Positions 43,793-55,970 of a DNA stretch of 64,000 nt are shown in pieces. This stretch comes from Luidia sarsii. Lineage: Eukaryota > Echinodermata > Asteroidea > Paxillosida > Luidiidae. Below the pieces are notes generated by a model. It saw only the letters and a list, made by a program, of their open reading frames with translations. It did no database searches and was not told the DNA's origin. Position 1 is the stretch's first letter. Each line of letters begins with the position of its first letter. The stretch spans positions 23,052,543 through 23,116,542 of the forward strand of contig OX465101.1 in assembly GCA_949987565.1 (NCBI GenBank), in the 5' to 3' direction. Position numbers and translations under genes: made by a program.

Positions 43793-44895
43793 TTGTACAT
43801 TCCTATTGAAGTAAGAAAGAATAAGCTTAGATGCAGTGTATCGAATCAAGTAAAACCACTGAATTGTTACGATATCGCTGAGAGCACATGTAACAATGTC
43901 GAAGTCCCCACACTGAGGGGAAGGTTACGAAGAGCTCTAGGAAAATTGGACATTATAGAAAATGGGTATACATTACCGTTTCATAGTATACCAGATATAG
44001 CAGAGTTTAAGAACAACAGATCAGCATTACAACGTGCCGAGTTTGTAGAAGAAGAAATACAGAGGTTACTGAGGAAAGGTTGTATCTCAAAGGCGGAAAC
44101 AAAGCCGGATGTGTTGAATCCGTTGACAGTGTCGGAAAACAACGGTAAATGCCGTTTGATTCTAGACTGCAGGCATGTGAATCCTCATTGGTTTAAATAT
44201 AAGTTCAAGTACGAAGATGTCGTCAAATTCAAAGCCATGTTCAAAAAGGGAGATTTTCTGTTTGGTTTTGACTTAAAATCGGCCTATCATCACATCGATA
44301 TTTTTGAAGAGCATACGAAATATCTAGGCTTTGCCTGGCAGTTCCGTAAAGAAAAACGTAGTGGCTGTTGTTACGGCAGTCGTCCGTGTGGTTCCCTGAC
44401 TTCACAGTATTTGTCACGATGTTTAGCTCTTGGAACCAGACCACCAGCTAATAGACTGGTTCAACCAGCCTGCAATGCTGACGAAATACAATCAAGTCAG
44501 GGAACCACACGGACGACTGCCGTAACAACAGCCACTGCGAAAGACAAAAGGTATTTAGTCTTTAACGTTCTTCCATTTGGAATATCAACAGCTCCCTATG
44601 TTTTTACTAAGGTCACCAGGGTCTGTATAATCATTGGCGATCAAAGGGCCACAGAATAGTGATGTTTCTAGACGATGGCCTAGGTGGAGCAAAGGACCTA
44701 GACTCAGCCCAGCAACTGAGTATGCTGGTACAGATAGACCTGAAAGAGCTAGGTTTTCTGTGGGCAGAACACAAATGTAACTGGAGTCCTCAAACAAAAC
44801 TGACGTGGTTGGGATTGAAATGGAACACAGAGGAAGGCAAAGTGTTTATCACCCAAAGAAGAGCACAGAAGATTACTGACTCAATCGAGAGATAA
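43793..44895 (+). pseudogene. DIRS reverse transcriptase, interrupted
   Basis: RT blocks in order: CRLILDCRHVNPH, FLFGFDLKSAYHHIDI, KYLGFAWQF, then the 177-bp insertion, YLVFNVLPFGISTAPYVFTK, and after a frameshift VMFLDDGLGG (44662-44688) with the FLDD catalytic pair, then FLWAEHKCNWSP. RT copies element RNA into DNA. Confidence 0.75.
44360..44536. mobile_element. 177-bp element with perfect 43-bp inverted ends inside the RT
   Basis: 44360-44402 (AGTGGCTGTTGTTACGGCAG...) is the exact reverse complement of 44494-44536; weaker pairing continues about 10 bases inward. It lies between RT words QFRKEKR and KDKRYLVF and keeps the frame open (177 = 59 codons). Flanks CGTAAAGAAAAACGT and GCGAAAGACAAAAGG are alike but not a clear target duplication. 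Confidence 0.85.
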
Positions 44896-44904
44896 CAGGG
44901 GAAA

Positions 44905-45705
44905 ATGAATAAAAATAATCTGATATCTGTCAGAGAGTTAGCCGAGATTGCGGGTCAGATGATATCCACACAGATAGCAGTAGGAAAAGTAGTTCAGATC
45001 AGAACAAGAGAACCGGTTCAGTGCATCAACAGCAGAGCAAGCTGGGAAGCGCCGGTCATTGTAAGCAGTAAAGCTGAAGAAGAGCTGAGATTCTGGAAAA
45101 AGAAAATTGGAAAATTGAACGGTGTACAAATGCAGAATATCGAAGAATACAGCTATTCGGTGTATTCAGACGCATCAGGAATAGAGTATGCAGTGTATGT
45201 AGTAGAGAACGAAGGTACAGAAGTATTGGGAAGTTGGTCAGAGGCAGAGCAAGGTAAGAGTTCCACATGAAGGGAACTCGAAGCAGTCAACAGGACACTG
45301 CATTCACTTGAAGACAGCCTGGAAGGGCAGAGTGTAAAATGGTACACAGACAATATGAATGTGGTTACAATAATCACGAAAGGGAGTAAGAAGTGTGACT
45401 TACAAGAAACAGCTGTGGAAATCAGCAATGCTTGTGAAGCAAGGAATGTAAAGTTACAACCAGTTTGGGTTCCAAGAGAGCAGAATAAGAAAGCTGATGA
45501 ACTGAGTAGATGCAAAGACAGTGATGATTGGAAGATCAAAAAGAAGGTATTTGAGACATTGGATGAAGAATGGGGTTCGCATTCCTTCGATAGGTTTGCC
45601 TGTCACGAGAACAGCCAATGTGAAAGGTTTAATTCCAGATGGTGGTGTCCGGGTACATCCGGTATAGACCTATGCGTTCATGCAGCCATGGGGCAGAGAG
45701 ATTAA
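44905..45705 (+). pseudogene. DIRS RNase H and C-terminal tail
   Basis: RNase H acidic residues are visible in order: YSDASG, (TGA stop at 45268) RELEAV, WYTDNMN and KKADELSR, followed by SDDW. The DIRS-specific tail DRFACHENSQCERFNSRWWC follows. RNase H removes the RNA strand of the hybrid. Confidence 0.75.
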
Positions 45706-45890
45706 CTGGTGGGTTCCTCCACCGAGACTTGTCAATAGAACGGTAGATAAAATCATGCTTGATAAAGCGGAAGGCACGCTGTTATTCCTTTGTGGAGGTC
45801 AGCGCCGTATTGGTCCAGAGTTCATGGAGGGCTTAAGTTCAAGGCCTTTCTCAAAGACTTCAAAGAACTCCGTTCGGAGGTTGTAGAATG

Positions 45891-46271
45891 AGGCAGAGGA
45901 AACAACGGAATTTTCGGGAAAAAAGGAAGCAGTTTTAAAATGATCGCATTGAGACAGGCTATACGGCAACTATTTAAGAGTTGGCTGTAATTGTGTATTG
46001 AGTGAAGCGCCAGTAGTGCGCATAGGACAGACGGTGGACGGTCCGCGTTCGAGGCTACCACTTGGTATTTTGTCCTTTTTTGTCTGCTAATGAATGGGGA
46101 AACTATAAGAGCTTCTAGAAACACCTCTCCGAGCACCTAACGTCACTTGGCCCGATCGGTTGGGCCGGGTGCGCTGGGACTGCTACGCTAAAATTCCAGG
46201 GTTTGTACCTAAGCAGAGGTCCGTGTCTCGTTTGGCCGGCTCGGCGGCGAAAGGCTACACGCCCTCAGCAT
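45891..46271. other. Junction between DIRS relic and satellite
   Basis: GC-richer sequence with GGCCCGATCGGTTGGGCCGG and TTTGGCCGGCTCGGCGGCG. No recombinase frame. Satellite similarity starts at about 46272 (GGGTGAATATTAATGG). Confidence 0.5.
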
Positions 46272-47683
46272 TGGGTGAATATTAATGGGTGATATTTAGA
46301 AGGAGGCATTACATGTGTCTTGCCCGAGATTCTTTGCAGTGTATTGTAAGCGCGTCACATATTTGGCTGTGCGCCGTCGCTCAAAGAACATGACTCTTTT
46401 GCCTTGAAATGATTCTTGGATTGAGTCACAGATATCTTGTCTTTCGATTGGATCCTCTCGAGAGCATGTCAAGCTACAGATAGGTCAATTTTCAGCTTCT
46501 GGAACGAAAGAGTTTTGAGGATAATGACTAGAAGGTAAAGACCGTCTGACACATACCCCTACATGTGTTTTGTTGACAGTCGTATTGCCGGTACACTTAT
46601 CAAACCGATGGCATCAGGGTATATTTGCCTGGGCGTGTTTCGGTGCAGATTTCAGGTACCTTGCTATTTCTTTCGGAAATCGATTGACAAGGCCAAGGGC
46701 TACGATCTGAACATAGTTTAAGCTTCATGGGGTGAATATTAATGGGTGATATTTAGAAGGAGGAATTACATGTGTCTTGCCCGAGATTCTTTGCAGTGTA
46801 TTGTAAGTGCGTCACATATTTGGCTGTGCGCCGTCGCTGAAGAACATGACTCTTTTGCCTTGAAATGATTCTTGGATTGAGTCTCAGATATCTTGTCTTT
46901 CGATTGGATCCTCTCGAGAGCATGTCAAGCTACAGATAGGTCAATTTTTCAGCTTCTGGAACGAAATAGTTTTGAGAATAATTACTAGAAGGTAAAGACC
47001 GTCTGACACATACCCCTACATGTGTTTTGTTGACAGTCGCATTGCCGGTACACTTATCAAACCGATGGCATCAGGGTACATTTGCCTGGGCGTGTTTCGG
47101 CGCAGATTTCAGGTACCTTGCTAATTCTTTCGGAAATCGATTGACTAGGCCAAGGGCTACGATCTGAACATAGTTTAAGCTTCATGGGTGAATATTAAAG
47201 GGCGATATTTAGGAGGAGGCTTTACATGTGTCTTGCCCGAGATTCTTTGCAGTGTATTGTAAGCGCGTCGCAATATACTTGGCTGTGCGCCTTCGCTCAA
47301 ATAACATGACTCTTTTGCCTTGAAATGATTCTTGGATTGAGTCTCAGATATCTTGTCTTTCGATTGGATCCTCTCGAGAGCATGTCAACCTACAGATAGG
47401 TCAATTTTCAGCTTCTGGAACGAAATAGTTTTGAGGATAATGACTAGAAGGTAAAGACCGTCTGACACATACCCCTACATGTGTTTTGTTGACAGTCGCA
47501 TTGCCGGTACACTTATCAAACCGATGGCATCAGGGTACATTTGCCTGGGCGTGTTTCGGTGCAGATTTCAGGTACCTTGCTAATTCTTTCGGAAATCGAT
47601 TGACAAGGCCAAGGGCTACGATCTGAATATAGTTTAAGCTTCATGGGGTGAATATTAAAGGGCGATATTTAGGAGGAGGCATT
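46272..47683. repeat. Diverged left edge of the satellite (units 1-3)
   Basis: Units 1-3 are 456-460 bp and carry private changes, for example GTCACATATTTGGC for GTCACAATATACTTGGC in units 1 and 2, and GCCGTCGCT for GCCTTCGCT. Edge decay of this kind is expected where homogenisation is weak. Confidence 0.8.
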
Positions 47684-49521
47684 ACATGTGTCTTGCCCGA
47701 GATTCTTTGCAGTGTATTGTAAGCGCGTCACAATATACTTGGCTGTGCGCCTTCGCTCAAAGAACATGACTCTTTTGCCTTGAATTGATTCTTGGATTGA
47801 GTCTCAGATATCTTGTCTTTCGATTGGATCCTCTCGAGAGCATGTCAAGCTACAGATAGGTCAATTTTCAGCTTCTGGAACGAAATAGTTTTGAGGATAA
47901 TGACTAGAAGGTAAAGACCGTCTGACACATACCCCAACATGTGTTTTGTTGACAGTCGCATTGCCGGTACACTTATCAAACCGATGGCATCAGGGTACAT
48001 TTGCCTGCGCGTATTTCACTGCAGATTTCAGGTACCTTGCTAATTCTTTCGTGAATCGATTGACAAGGCCAAGGGCTACGATCTGAATATAGTTTAAGCT
48101 TCATGGGGTGAATATTAAAGGGCGATATTTAGGAGGAGGCATTACATGTGTCTTGCCCGAGATTCTTTGCAGTGTATTGTAAGCGCGTCACAATATACTT
48201 GGCTGTGCGCCTTCGCTCAAAGAACATGACTCTTTTGCCTTGAAATGATTCTTGGATTGAGTCACAGATATCTTGTCTTTCGATTGGATCCTCTCGAGAG
48301 CATGTCAAGCTACAGATAGGTCAATTTCAGCTTCTTGAACGAAATAGTTTAGAGGATAATGACTAGAAGGTAAAGACCGTCTGACACATACCCCTACATG
48401 TGTTTTGTTGACAGTCGCATTGCCGGTACACTTATCAAACCGATGGCATCAGGGTACATTTGCCTGGGCGTGTTTCGATGCAGATTTCAGGTACCTTGCT
48501 AATTCTTTCGTGAATCGATTGACAAGGCCAAGGGCTACGATCTGAATATAGTTTAAGCTTCATGGGGTGAATATTAAAGGGCGATATTTAGGACGAGGCA
48601 TTACATGTGTCTTGCCCGAGATTCTTTGCAGTGTATTGTAAGCGCGTCACAATATACTTGGCTGTGCGCCTTCGCTCAAAGAACATGACTCTTTTGCCTT
48701 GAATTGATTCTTGGATTGAGTCTCAGATATCTTGTCTTTCGATTGGATCCTCTCGAGAGCATGTCAAGCTACAGATAGGTCAATTTTCAGCTTCTGGAAC
48801 GAAATAGTTTTGAGGATAATGACTAGAAGGTAAAGACCGTCTGACACATACCCCAACATGTGTTTTGTTGACAGTCGCATTGCCGGTACACTTATCAAAC
48901 CGATGGCATCAGGGTACATTTGCCTGCGCGTATTTCACTGCAGATTTCAGGTACCTTGCTAATTCTTTCGTGAATCGATTGACAAGGCCAAGGGCTACGA
49001 TCTGAATATAGTTTAAGCTTCATGGGGTGAATATTAAAGGGCGATATTTAGGAGGAGGCATTACATGTGTCTTGCCCGAGATTCTTTGCAGTGTATTGTA
49101 AGCGCGTCACAATATACTTGGCTGTGCGCCTTCGCTCAAAGAACATGACTCTTTTGCCTTGAAATGATTCTTGGATTGAGTCACAGATATCTTGTCTTTC
49201 GATTGGATCCTCTCGAGAGCATGTCAAGCTACAGATAGGTCAATTTCAGCTTCTTGAACGAAATAGTTTAGAGGATAATGACTAGAAGGTAAAGACCGTC
49301 TGACACATACCCCTACATGTGTTTTGTTGACAGTCGCATTGCCGGTACACTTATCAAACCGATGGCATCAGGGTACATTTGCCTGGGCGTGTTTCGATGC
49401 AGATTTCAGGTACCTTGCTAATTCTTTCGTGAATCGATTGACAAGGCCAAGGGCTACGATCTGAATATAGTTTAAGCTTCATGGGGTGAATATTAAAGGG
49501 CGATATTTAGGAGGAGGCATT
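47684..49521. repeat. Two tandem dimers (919 bp each) in the satellite
   Basis: Units 4 and 6 share TGAATTGATTC, CCCCAACATG and CTGCGCGTATTTCACTG. Units 5 and 7 share GAGTCACAGAT, CAATTTCAGCTTCTTGAACG and TAGTTTAGAGG. So (4,5) was copied as (6,7). Confidence 0.85.
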
Positions 49522-51825
49522 ACATGTGTCTTGCCCGAGATTCTTTGCAGTGTATTGTAAGCGCGTCACAATATACTTGGCTGTGCGCCTTCGCTCAAAG
49601 AACATGACTCTTTTGCCTTGAAATGATTCTTGGATTGAGTCTCAGATATCTTGTCTTTCGATTGGATCCTCTCGAGAGCATGTCAAGCTACAGATAGGTC
49701 AATTTTCAGCTTCTGGAACGAAATAGTTTTGAGGATAATGACTAGAAGGTAAAGACCGTCTGACACATACCCCTACATGTGTTTTGTTGACAGTCGCATT
49801 GCCGGTACACTTATCAAACCGATGGCATCAGGGTACATTTGCCTGGGCGTGTTTCGGTGCAGATTTCAGGTACCTTGCTAATTCTTTCGTGAATTGATTG
49901 ACAAGGCCAAGGGCTACGATCTGAACATAGTTTAAGCTTCATGGGGTGAATATTTAAAGGGCGATATTTAGGAGGAGGCATTACATGTGTCTTGCCCGAG
50001 ATTCTTTGCAGTGTATTGTAAGCGCGTCACAATATACTTGGCTGTGCGCCTTCGCTCAAAGAACATGACTCTTTTGCCTTGAAATGATTCTTGGATTGAG
50101 TCTCAGATATCTTGTCTTTCGATTGGATCCTCTCGAGAGCATGTCAAGCTACAGATAGGTCAATTTTCAGCTTCTGGAACGAAATAGTTTAGAGGATAAT
50201 GACTAGAAGGTAAAGACCGTCTGACACATACCCCTACATGTGTTTTGTTGACAGTCGCATTGCCGGTACACTTATCAAACCGATGGCATCAGGGTACATT
50301 TGCCTGGGCGTGTTTCGGTGCAGATTTCAGGTACCTTGCTAATTCTTTCGGAAATCGATTGACTAGGCCAAGGGCTACGATCTGAACATAGTTTAAGCTT
50401 CATGGGGTGAATATTAATGGGTGATATTTAGAAGGAGGCATTACATGTGTCTTGCCCGAGATTCTTTGCAGTGTATTGTAAGCGCGTCACAATATACTTG
50501 GCTGTGCGCCTTCGCTGAAAGAACATGACTCTTTTGCCTTGAAATGATTCTTGGATTGAGTCTCAGATATCTTGTCTTTCGATTGGATCCTCTCGAGAGC
50601 ATGTCAAGCTACAGATAGGTCAATTTTCAGCTTCTTTTGAACAAAATAGTTTTGAGGATAATGACTAGAAGGTAAAGACCGTCTGACACATACCCCTACA
50701 TGTGTTTTGTTGACAGTCGCATTGCCGGTACACTTATCAAACCGATGGCATCAGGGTACATTTGCCTGGGCGTGTTTCGATGCAGATTTCAGGTACCTTG
50801 CTAATTCTTTCGGAAATCGATTAACTAGGCCAAGGGCTACGATCTGAACATAGTTTAAGCTTCATGGGGTGAATATTTAAGGGCGATATTTAGGAGGAGG
50901 CATTACATGTGTCTTGCCCGAGATTCTTTGCAGTGTATTGTAAGCGCGTCACAATATACTTGGCTGTGCGCCTTCGCTCAAAGAACATGACTCTTTTGCC
51001 TTGAAATGATTCTTGGATTGAGTCTCAGATATCTTGTCTTTCGATTGGATCCTCTCGAGAGCATGTCAAGCTACAGATAGGTCAATTTTCAGCTTCTGGA
51101 ACTAAATAGTTTTGAGGATAATGACTAGAAGGTAAAGACCGTCTGACACATACCCCTACATGTGTTTTGTTGACAGTCGCATTGCCGGTACACTTATCAA
51201 ACCGATGGCATCAGGGTACATTTGCCTGGGCGTGTTTCGGTGCAGATTTCAGGTACCTTGCTAATTCTTTCGGAAATCGATTGACTAGGCCAAGGGCTAC
51301 GATCTGAACATAGTTTAAGCTTCATGGGGTGAATATTAAAGGGTGATATTTAGGAGGAGGCATTACATGTGTCTTGCCCGAGATTCTTTGCAGTGTATTG
51401 TAAGCGCGTCACAATATACTTGGCTGTGCGCCTTCGCTCAAAGAACATGACTCTTTTGCCTTGAAATGATTCTTGGATTGAGTCTCAGATATCTTGTCTT
51501 TCGATTGGATCCTCTCGAGAGCATGTCAAGCTACAGATAGGTCAATTTTCAGCTTCTGGAACGAAATAGTTTTGAGGATAATGACTAGAAGGTAAAGACC
51601 GTCTGACACATACCCCTACATGTGTTTTGTTGACAGTCGCATTGCCGGTACACTTATCAAACCGATGGCATCAGGGTACATTTGCCTGGGCGTGTTTCGG
51701 TGCAGATTTCAGGTACCTTGCTAATTCTTTCGTGAATCGATTGACAAGGCCAAGGGCTACGATCTGAACATAGTTTAAGCTTCATGGGGTGAATATTTAA
51801 AGGGCGATATTTAGGAGGAGGCATT

Positions 51826-54800
51826 ACATGTGTCTTGTCCGAGATTCTTTGCAATGTATTGTAAGCGCGTCACAATATACTTGGCTGTGCGCCTTCGCTC
51901 AAAGAACATGACTCTTTTGCCTTGAAATGATTCTTGGTTTGAGTCTCAGATTTCTTGTCTTTCGATTGGATCCTCTCGAGAGCATGTCAAGCTACAGATA
52001 GGTCAATTTTCAGCTTCTGGAACGAAATAGTTTTGAGGATAATGACTAGAAGGTAAAGACCGTCTGACACATACCCCTACATGTGTTTTGTTGACAGTCG
52101 CATTGCCGGTACACTAGTCTTATCAAACCGATGGCATCAGGGTACATTTGCCTGGGCGTGTTTCGGTGCAGATTTCAGGTACCTTGCTAATTCTTTCGGA
52201 AATCGATTAACTAGGCCAAGGGCTACGATCTGAACATAGTTTAAGCTTCATGGGGTGAATATTTAAGGGCGATATTTAGGAGGAGGCATTACATGTGTCT
52301 TGCCCGAGATTCTTTGCAGTGTATTGTAAGCGCGTCACAATATACTTGGCTGTGCGCCTTCGCTCAAAGAACATGACTCTTTTGCCTTGAAATGATTCTT
52401 GGATTGAGTCTCAGATATCTTGTCTTTCGATTGGATCCTCTCGAGAGCATGTCAAGCTACAGATAGGTCAATTTTCAGCTTCTGGAACGAAATAGTTTTG
52501 AGGATAATGACTAGAAGGTAAAGACCGTCTGACACATACCCCTACATGTGTTTTGTTGACAGTCGCATTGCCGGTACACTTATCAAACCGATGGCATCAG
52601 GGTACATTTGCCTTGGCGTTTTTCGGTGCAGATTTCAGGTACCTTGCTAATTCTTTCGGAAATCGATTGACTAGGCCAAGGGCTACGATCTGAACATAGT
52701 TTAAGCTTCATGGGGTTAATATTAATGGGTGATATTTAGAAGGAGGCATTACATGTGTCTTGCCCGAGATTCTTTGCAGTGTATTGTAAGCGCGTCACAA
52801 TATACTTGGCTGTGCGCCTTCGCTCAAAGAACATGACTCTTTTGCCTTGAAATGATTCTTGGATTGAGTCTCAGATATCTTGTCTTTCGATTGGATCCTC
52901 TCGAGAGCATGTCAAGCTACAGATAGGTCATTTTTCAGCTTCTGGAACAAAATAGTTTTGAGGATAATGACTAGAAGTTAAGACCGTCTGACACATACCC
53001 CTACATGTGTTTTGTTGACAGTCGCATTGCCGGTACACTTATCAAACCGATGGCATCAGGGTACATTTGCCTGGGCGTGTTTCGATGCAGATTTCAGGTA
53101 CCTTGCTAATTCTTTCGGAAATCGATTAACTAGGCCAAGGGCTACGATCTGAACATAGTTTAAGCTTCATGGGGTGAATATTTAAGGGCGATATTTAGGA
53201 GGAGGCATTACATGTGTCTTGCCCGAGATTCTTTGCAGTGTATTGTAAGCGCGTCACAATATACTTGGCTGTGCGCCTTCGCTCAAAGAACATGACTCTT
53301 TTGCCTTGAAATGATTCTTGGATTGAGTCTCAGATATCTTGTCTTTCGATTGGATCCTCTCGAGAGCATGTCAAGCTACAGATAGGTCAATTTTCAGCTT
53401 CTGGAACGAAATAGTTTTGAGGATAATGACTAGAAGGTAAAGACCGTCTGACACATACCCCTACATGTGTTTTGTTGACAGTCGCATTGCCGGTACACTT
53501 ATCAAACCGATGGCATCAGGGTACATTTGCCTGCGCGTGTTTCGGTGCAGATTTCAGGTACCTTGCTAATTCTTTCGTGAATCGATTGACAAGGCCAAGG
53601 GCTACGATCTGAATATAGTTTAAGCTTCATGGGGTGAATATTATAGGGCGATATTTAGGAGGAGGCATTACATGTGCCTTGCCCGAGATTCTTTGCAGTG
53701 TATTGTAAGTGCGTCACAATATACTTGGCTGTGCGCCTTCGCTCAAAGAACATAACTCTTTTGCCTTGAAATGATTCTTGGATTGAGTCTCAGATATCTT
53801 GTCTTTCGATTGGATCCTCTCGAGAGCATGTCAAGCTACAGATAGGTCAATTTTCAGCTTCTGGAACGAAATAGTTTTGAGGATAATGACTAGAAGGTAA
53901 AGACCGTCTGACACATACACCTACATGTGTTTTGTTGACAGTCGCATTGCCGGTACACTTATCAAACCGATGGCATCAGGGTACATTTGCCTGCGCGTGT
54001 TTCGGTGCAGATTTCAGGTACCTTGCTAATTCTTTCGGAAATCGATTAACTAGGCCAAGGGCTACGATCTGAACATAGTTTAAGCTTCATGGGGTGAATA
54101 TTTAAGGGCGATATTCAGGAGGAGGCATTACATGTGTCTTGCCCGAGATTCTTTGCAGTGTATTGTAAGCGCGTCACAATATACTTGGCTGTGCGCCTTC
54201 GCTCAAAGAACATGACTCTTTTGCCTTGAAATGATTCTTGGATTGAGTCTCAGATATCTTGTCTTTCTATTGGATCCTCTCGAGAGCATGTCAAGCTACA
54301 GATAGGTCAATTTTCAGCTTCTGGAACGAAATAGTTTTGAGGATAATGACTAGAAGGTAAAGACCGTCTGACACATACCCCTACATGTGTTTTGTTGACA
54401 GTCGCATTGCCGGTACACTTATCAAACCGATGGCATCAGGGTACATTTGCCTGGGCGTGTTTCGGTGCAGATTTCAGGTACCTTGCTAATTCTTTCGGAA
54501 ATCGATTGACTAGGCCAAGGGCTACGATCTGAACATAGTTTAAGCTTCATGGGGTGAATATTAATGGGTGATATTTAGAAGGAGGCATTACATGTGTCTT
54601 GCCCGAGATTCTTTGCAGTGTATTGTAAGCGCGTCACAATATACTTGGCTGTGCGCCTTCGCTTAAAGAACATGACTCTTTTGCCTTTAAATGATTCTTG
54701 GATTGAGTCTCAGATATCTTGTCTTTCGATTGGATCCTCTCGAGAGCATGTCAAGCTACAGATAGGTCAATTTTCAGCTTCTGGAACAAAATTGTTTTGA

Positions 54801-55970
54801 GGATAATGACTAGAAGGTAAAGACCGTCTGACACATACCCCTACATGTGTTTTGTTGACAGTCGCATTGCCGGTACACTTATCAAACCGATGGCATCAGG
54901 GTACATTTGCCTGGGCGTGTTTCGGTGCAGATTTCAGGTACCTTGCTAATTCTTTCGGAAATCGATTGACTAGGCCAAGGGCTACGATCTGAACATAGTT
55001 TAAGCTTCATGGGGTGAATATTTAAGGGCGATATTTAGGAGGAGGCATTACATGTGTCTTGCCCGAGATTCTTTGCAGTGTATTGTAAGCGCGTCACAAT
55101 ATACTTGGCTGTGCGCCTTCGCTCAAAGAACATGACTCTTTTGCCTTGAAATGATTCTTGGATTGAGTCTCAGATATCTTGTCTTTCGATTGGATCCTCT
55201 CGAGAGCATGTCAAGCTACAGATAGGTCAATTTTCAGCTTCTGGAACTAAATAGTTTTGAGGATAATGACTAGAAGGTAAAGACCGTCTGACACATACCC
55301 CTACATGTGTTTTGTTGACAGTCGCATTGCCGGTACACTTATCAAACCGATGGCATCAGGGTACATTTGCCTGGGCGTGTTTCGGTGCAGATTTCAGGTA
55401 CCTTGCTAATTCTTTCGGAAATCGATTGACTAGGCCAAGGGCTACGATCTGAACATAGTTTAAGCTTCATGGGGTGAATATTAAAGGGTGATATTTAGGA
55501 GGAGGCATTACATGTGTCTTGCCCGAGATTCTTTGCAGTGTATTGTAAGCGCGTCACAATATACTTGGCTGTGCGCCTTCGCTCAAAGAACATGACTCTT
55601 TTGCCTTGAAATGATTCTTGGATTGAGTCTCAGATATCTTGTCTTTCGATTGGATCCTCTCGAGAGCATGTCAAGCTACAGATAGGTCAATTTTCAGCTT
55701 CTGGAACGAAATAGTTTTGAGGATAATGACTAGAAGGTAAAGACCGTCTGACACATACCCCTACATGTGTTTTGTTGACAGTCGCATTGCCGGTACACTT
55801 ATCAAACCGATGGCATCAGGGTACATTTGCCTGGGCGTGTTTCGGTGCAGATTTCAGGTACCTTGCTAATTCTTTCGTGAATCGATTGACAAGGCCAAGG
55901 GCTACGATCTGAACATAGTTTAAGCTTCATGGGGTGAATATTTAAAGGGCGATATTTAGGAGGAGGCATT
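51826..55970. repeat. Satellite higher-order repeat, full nine-monomer block
   Basis: Nine distinguishable monomers T1-T9 (units 13-21), 4145 bp. Marks: T1 CTTGTCCGAG and ACACTAGTCTTATC; T2 CCTTGGCGTTTTTCGG; T3 GTCATTTTTCAGC and GAAGTTAAGACC; T4 CTGCGCGTG with GTGAATCG; T5 GTGCCTTGCC and CATAACTC; T6 GATATTCAGG; T7 CGCTTAAAGAAC and AAAATTG; T8 GGAACTAAATAG; T9 TTAAAGGGTGATATTTAGG. Confidence 0.85.

Larger units (their letters stand above)
43055..45890 (+). mobile_element. DIRS-type retroelement relic (Gag, RT, RNase H; no recombinase seen)
   Basis: A chain of broken frames reads Gag-like coiled coil, CCHC knuckle, RT, RNase H and a DIRS-typical tail (SFDRFACHENSQCERFNSRW, then NWWVPPPRLV). 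DIRS elements replicate through reverse transcription and insert with a tyrosine recombinase; that gene should follow the RNase H or overlap it, but the last 370 bp before the satellite show no such frame. Several stops and at least two frameshifts make it inactive. Confidence 0.75.

Noticed and set aside
42817..46062. A tRNA gene split by the DIRS element (GTAGCCT at left, AGGCTAC at right)
   Set aside because: The 7-base ends pair, but the right part does not form a T arm and the left part lacks an anticodon arm; chance or element ends are more likely.
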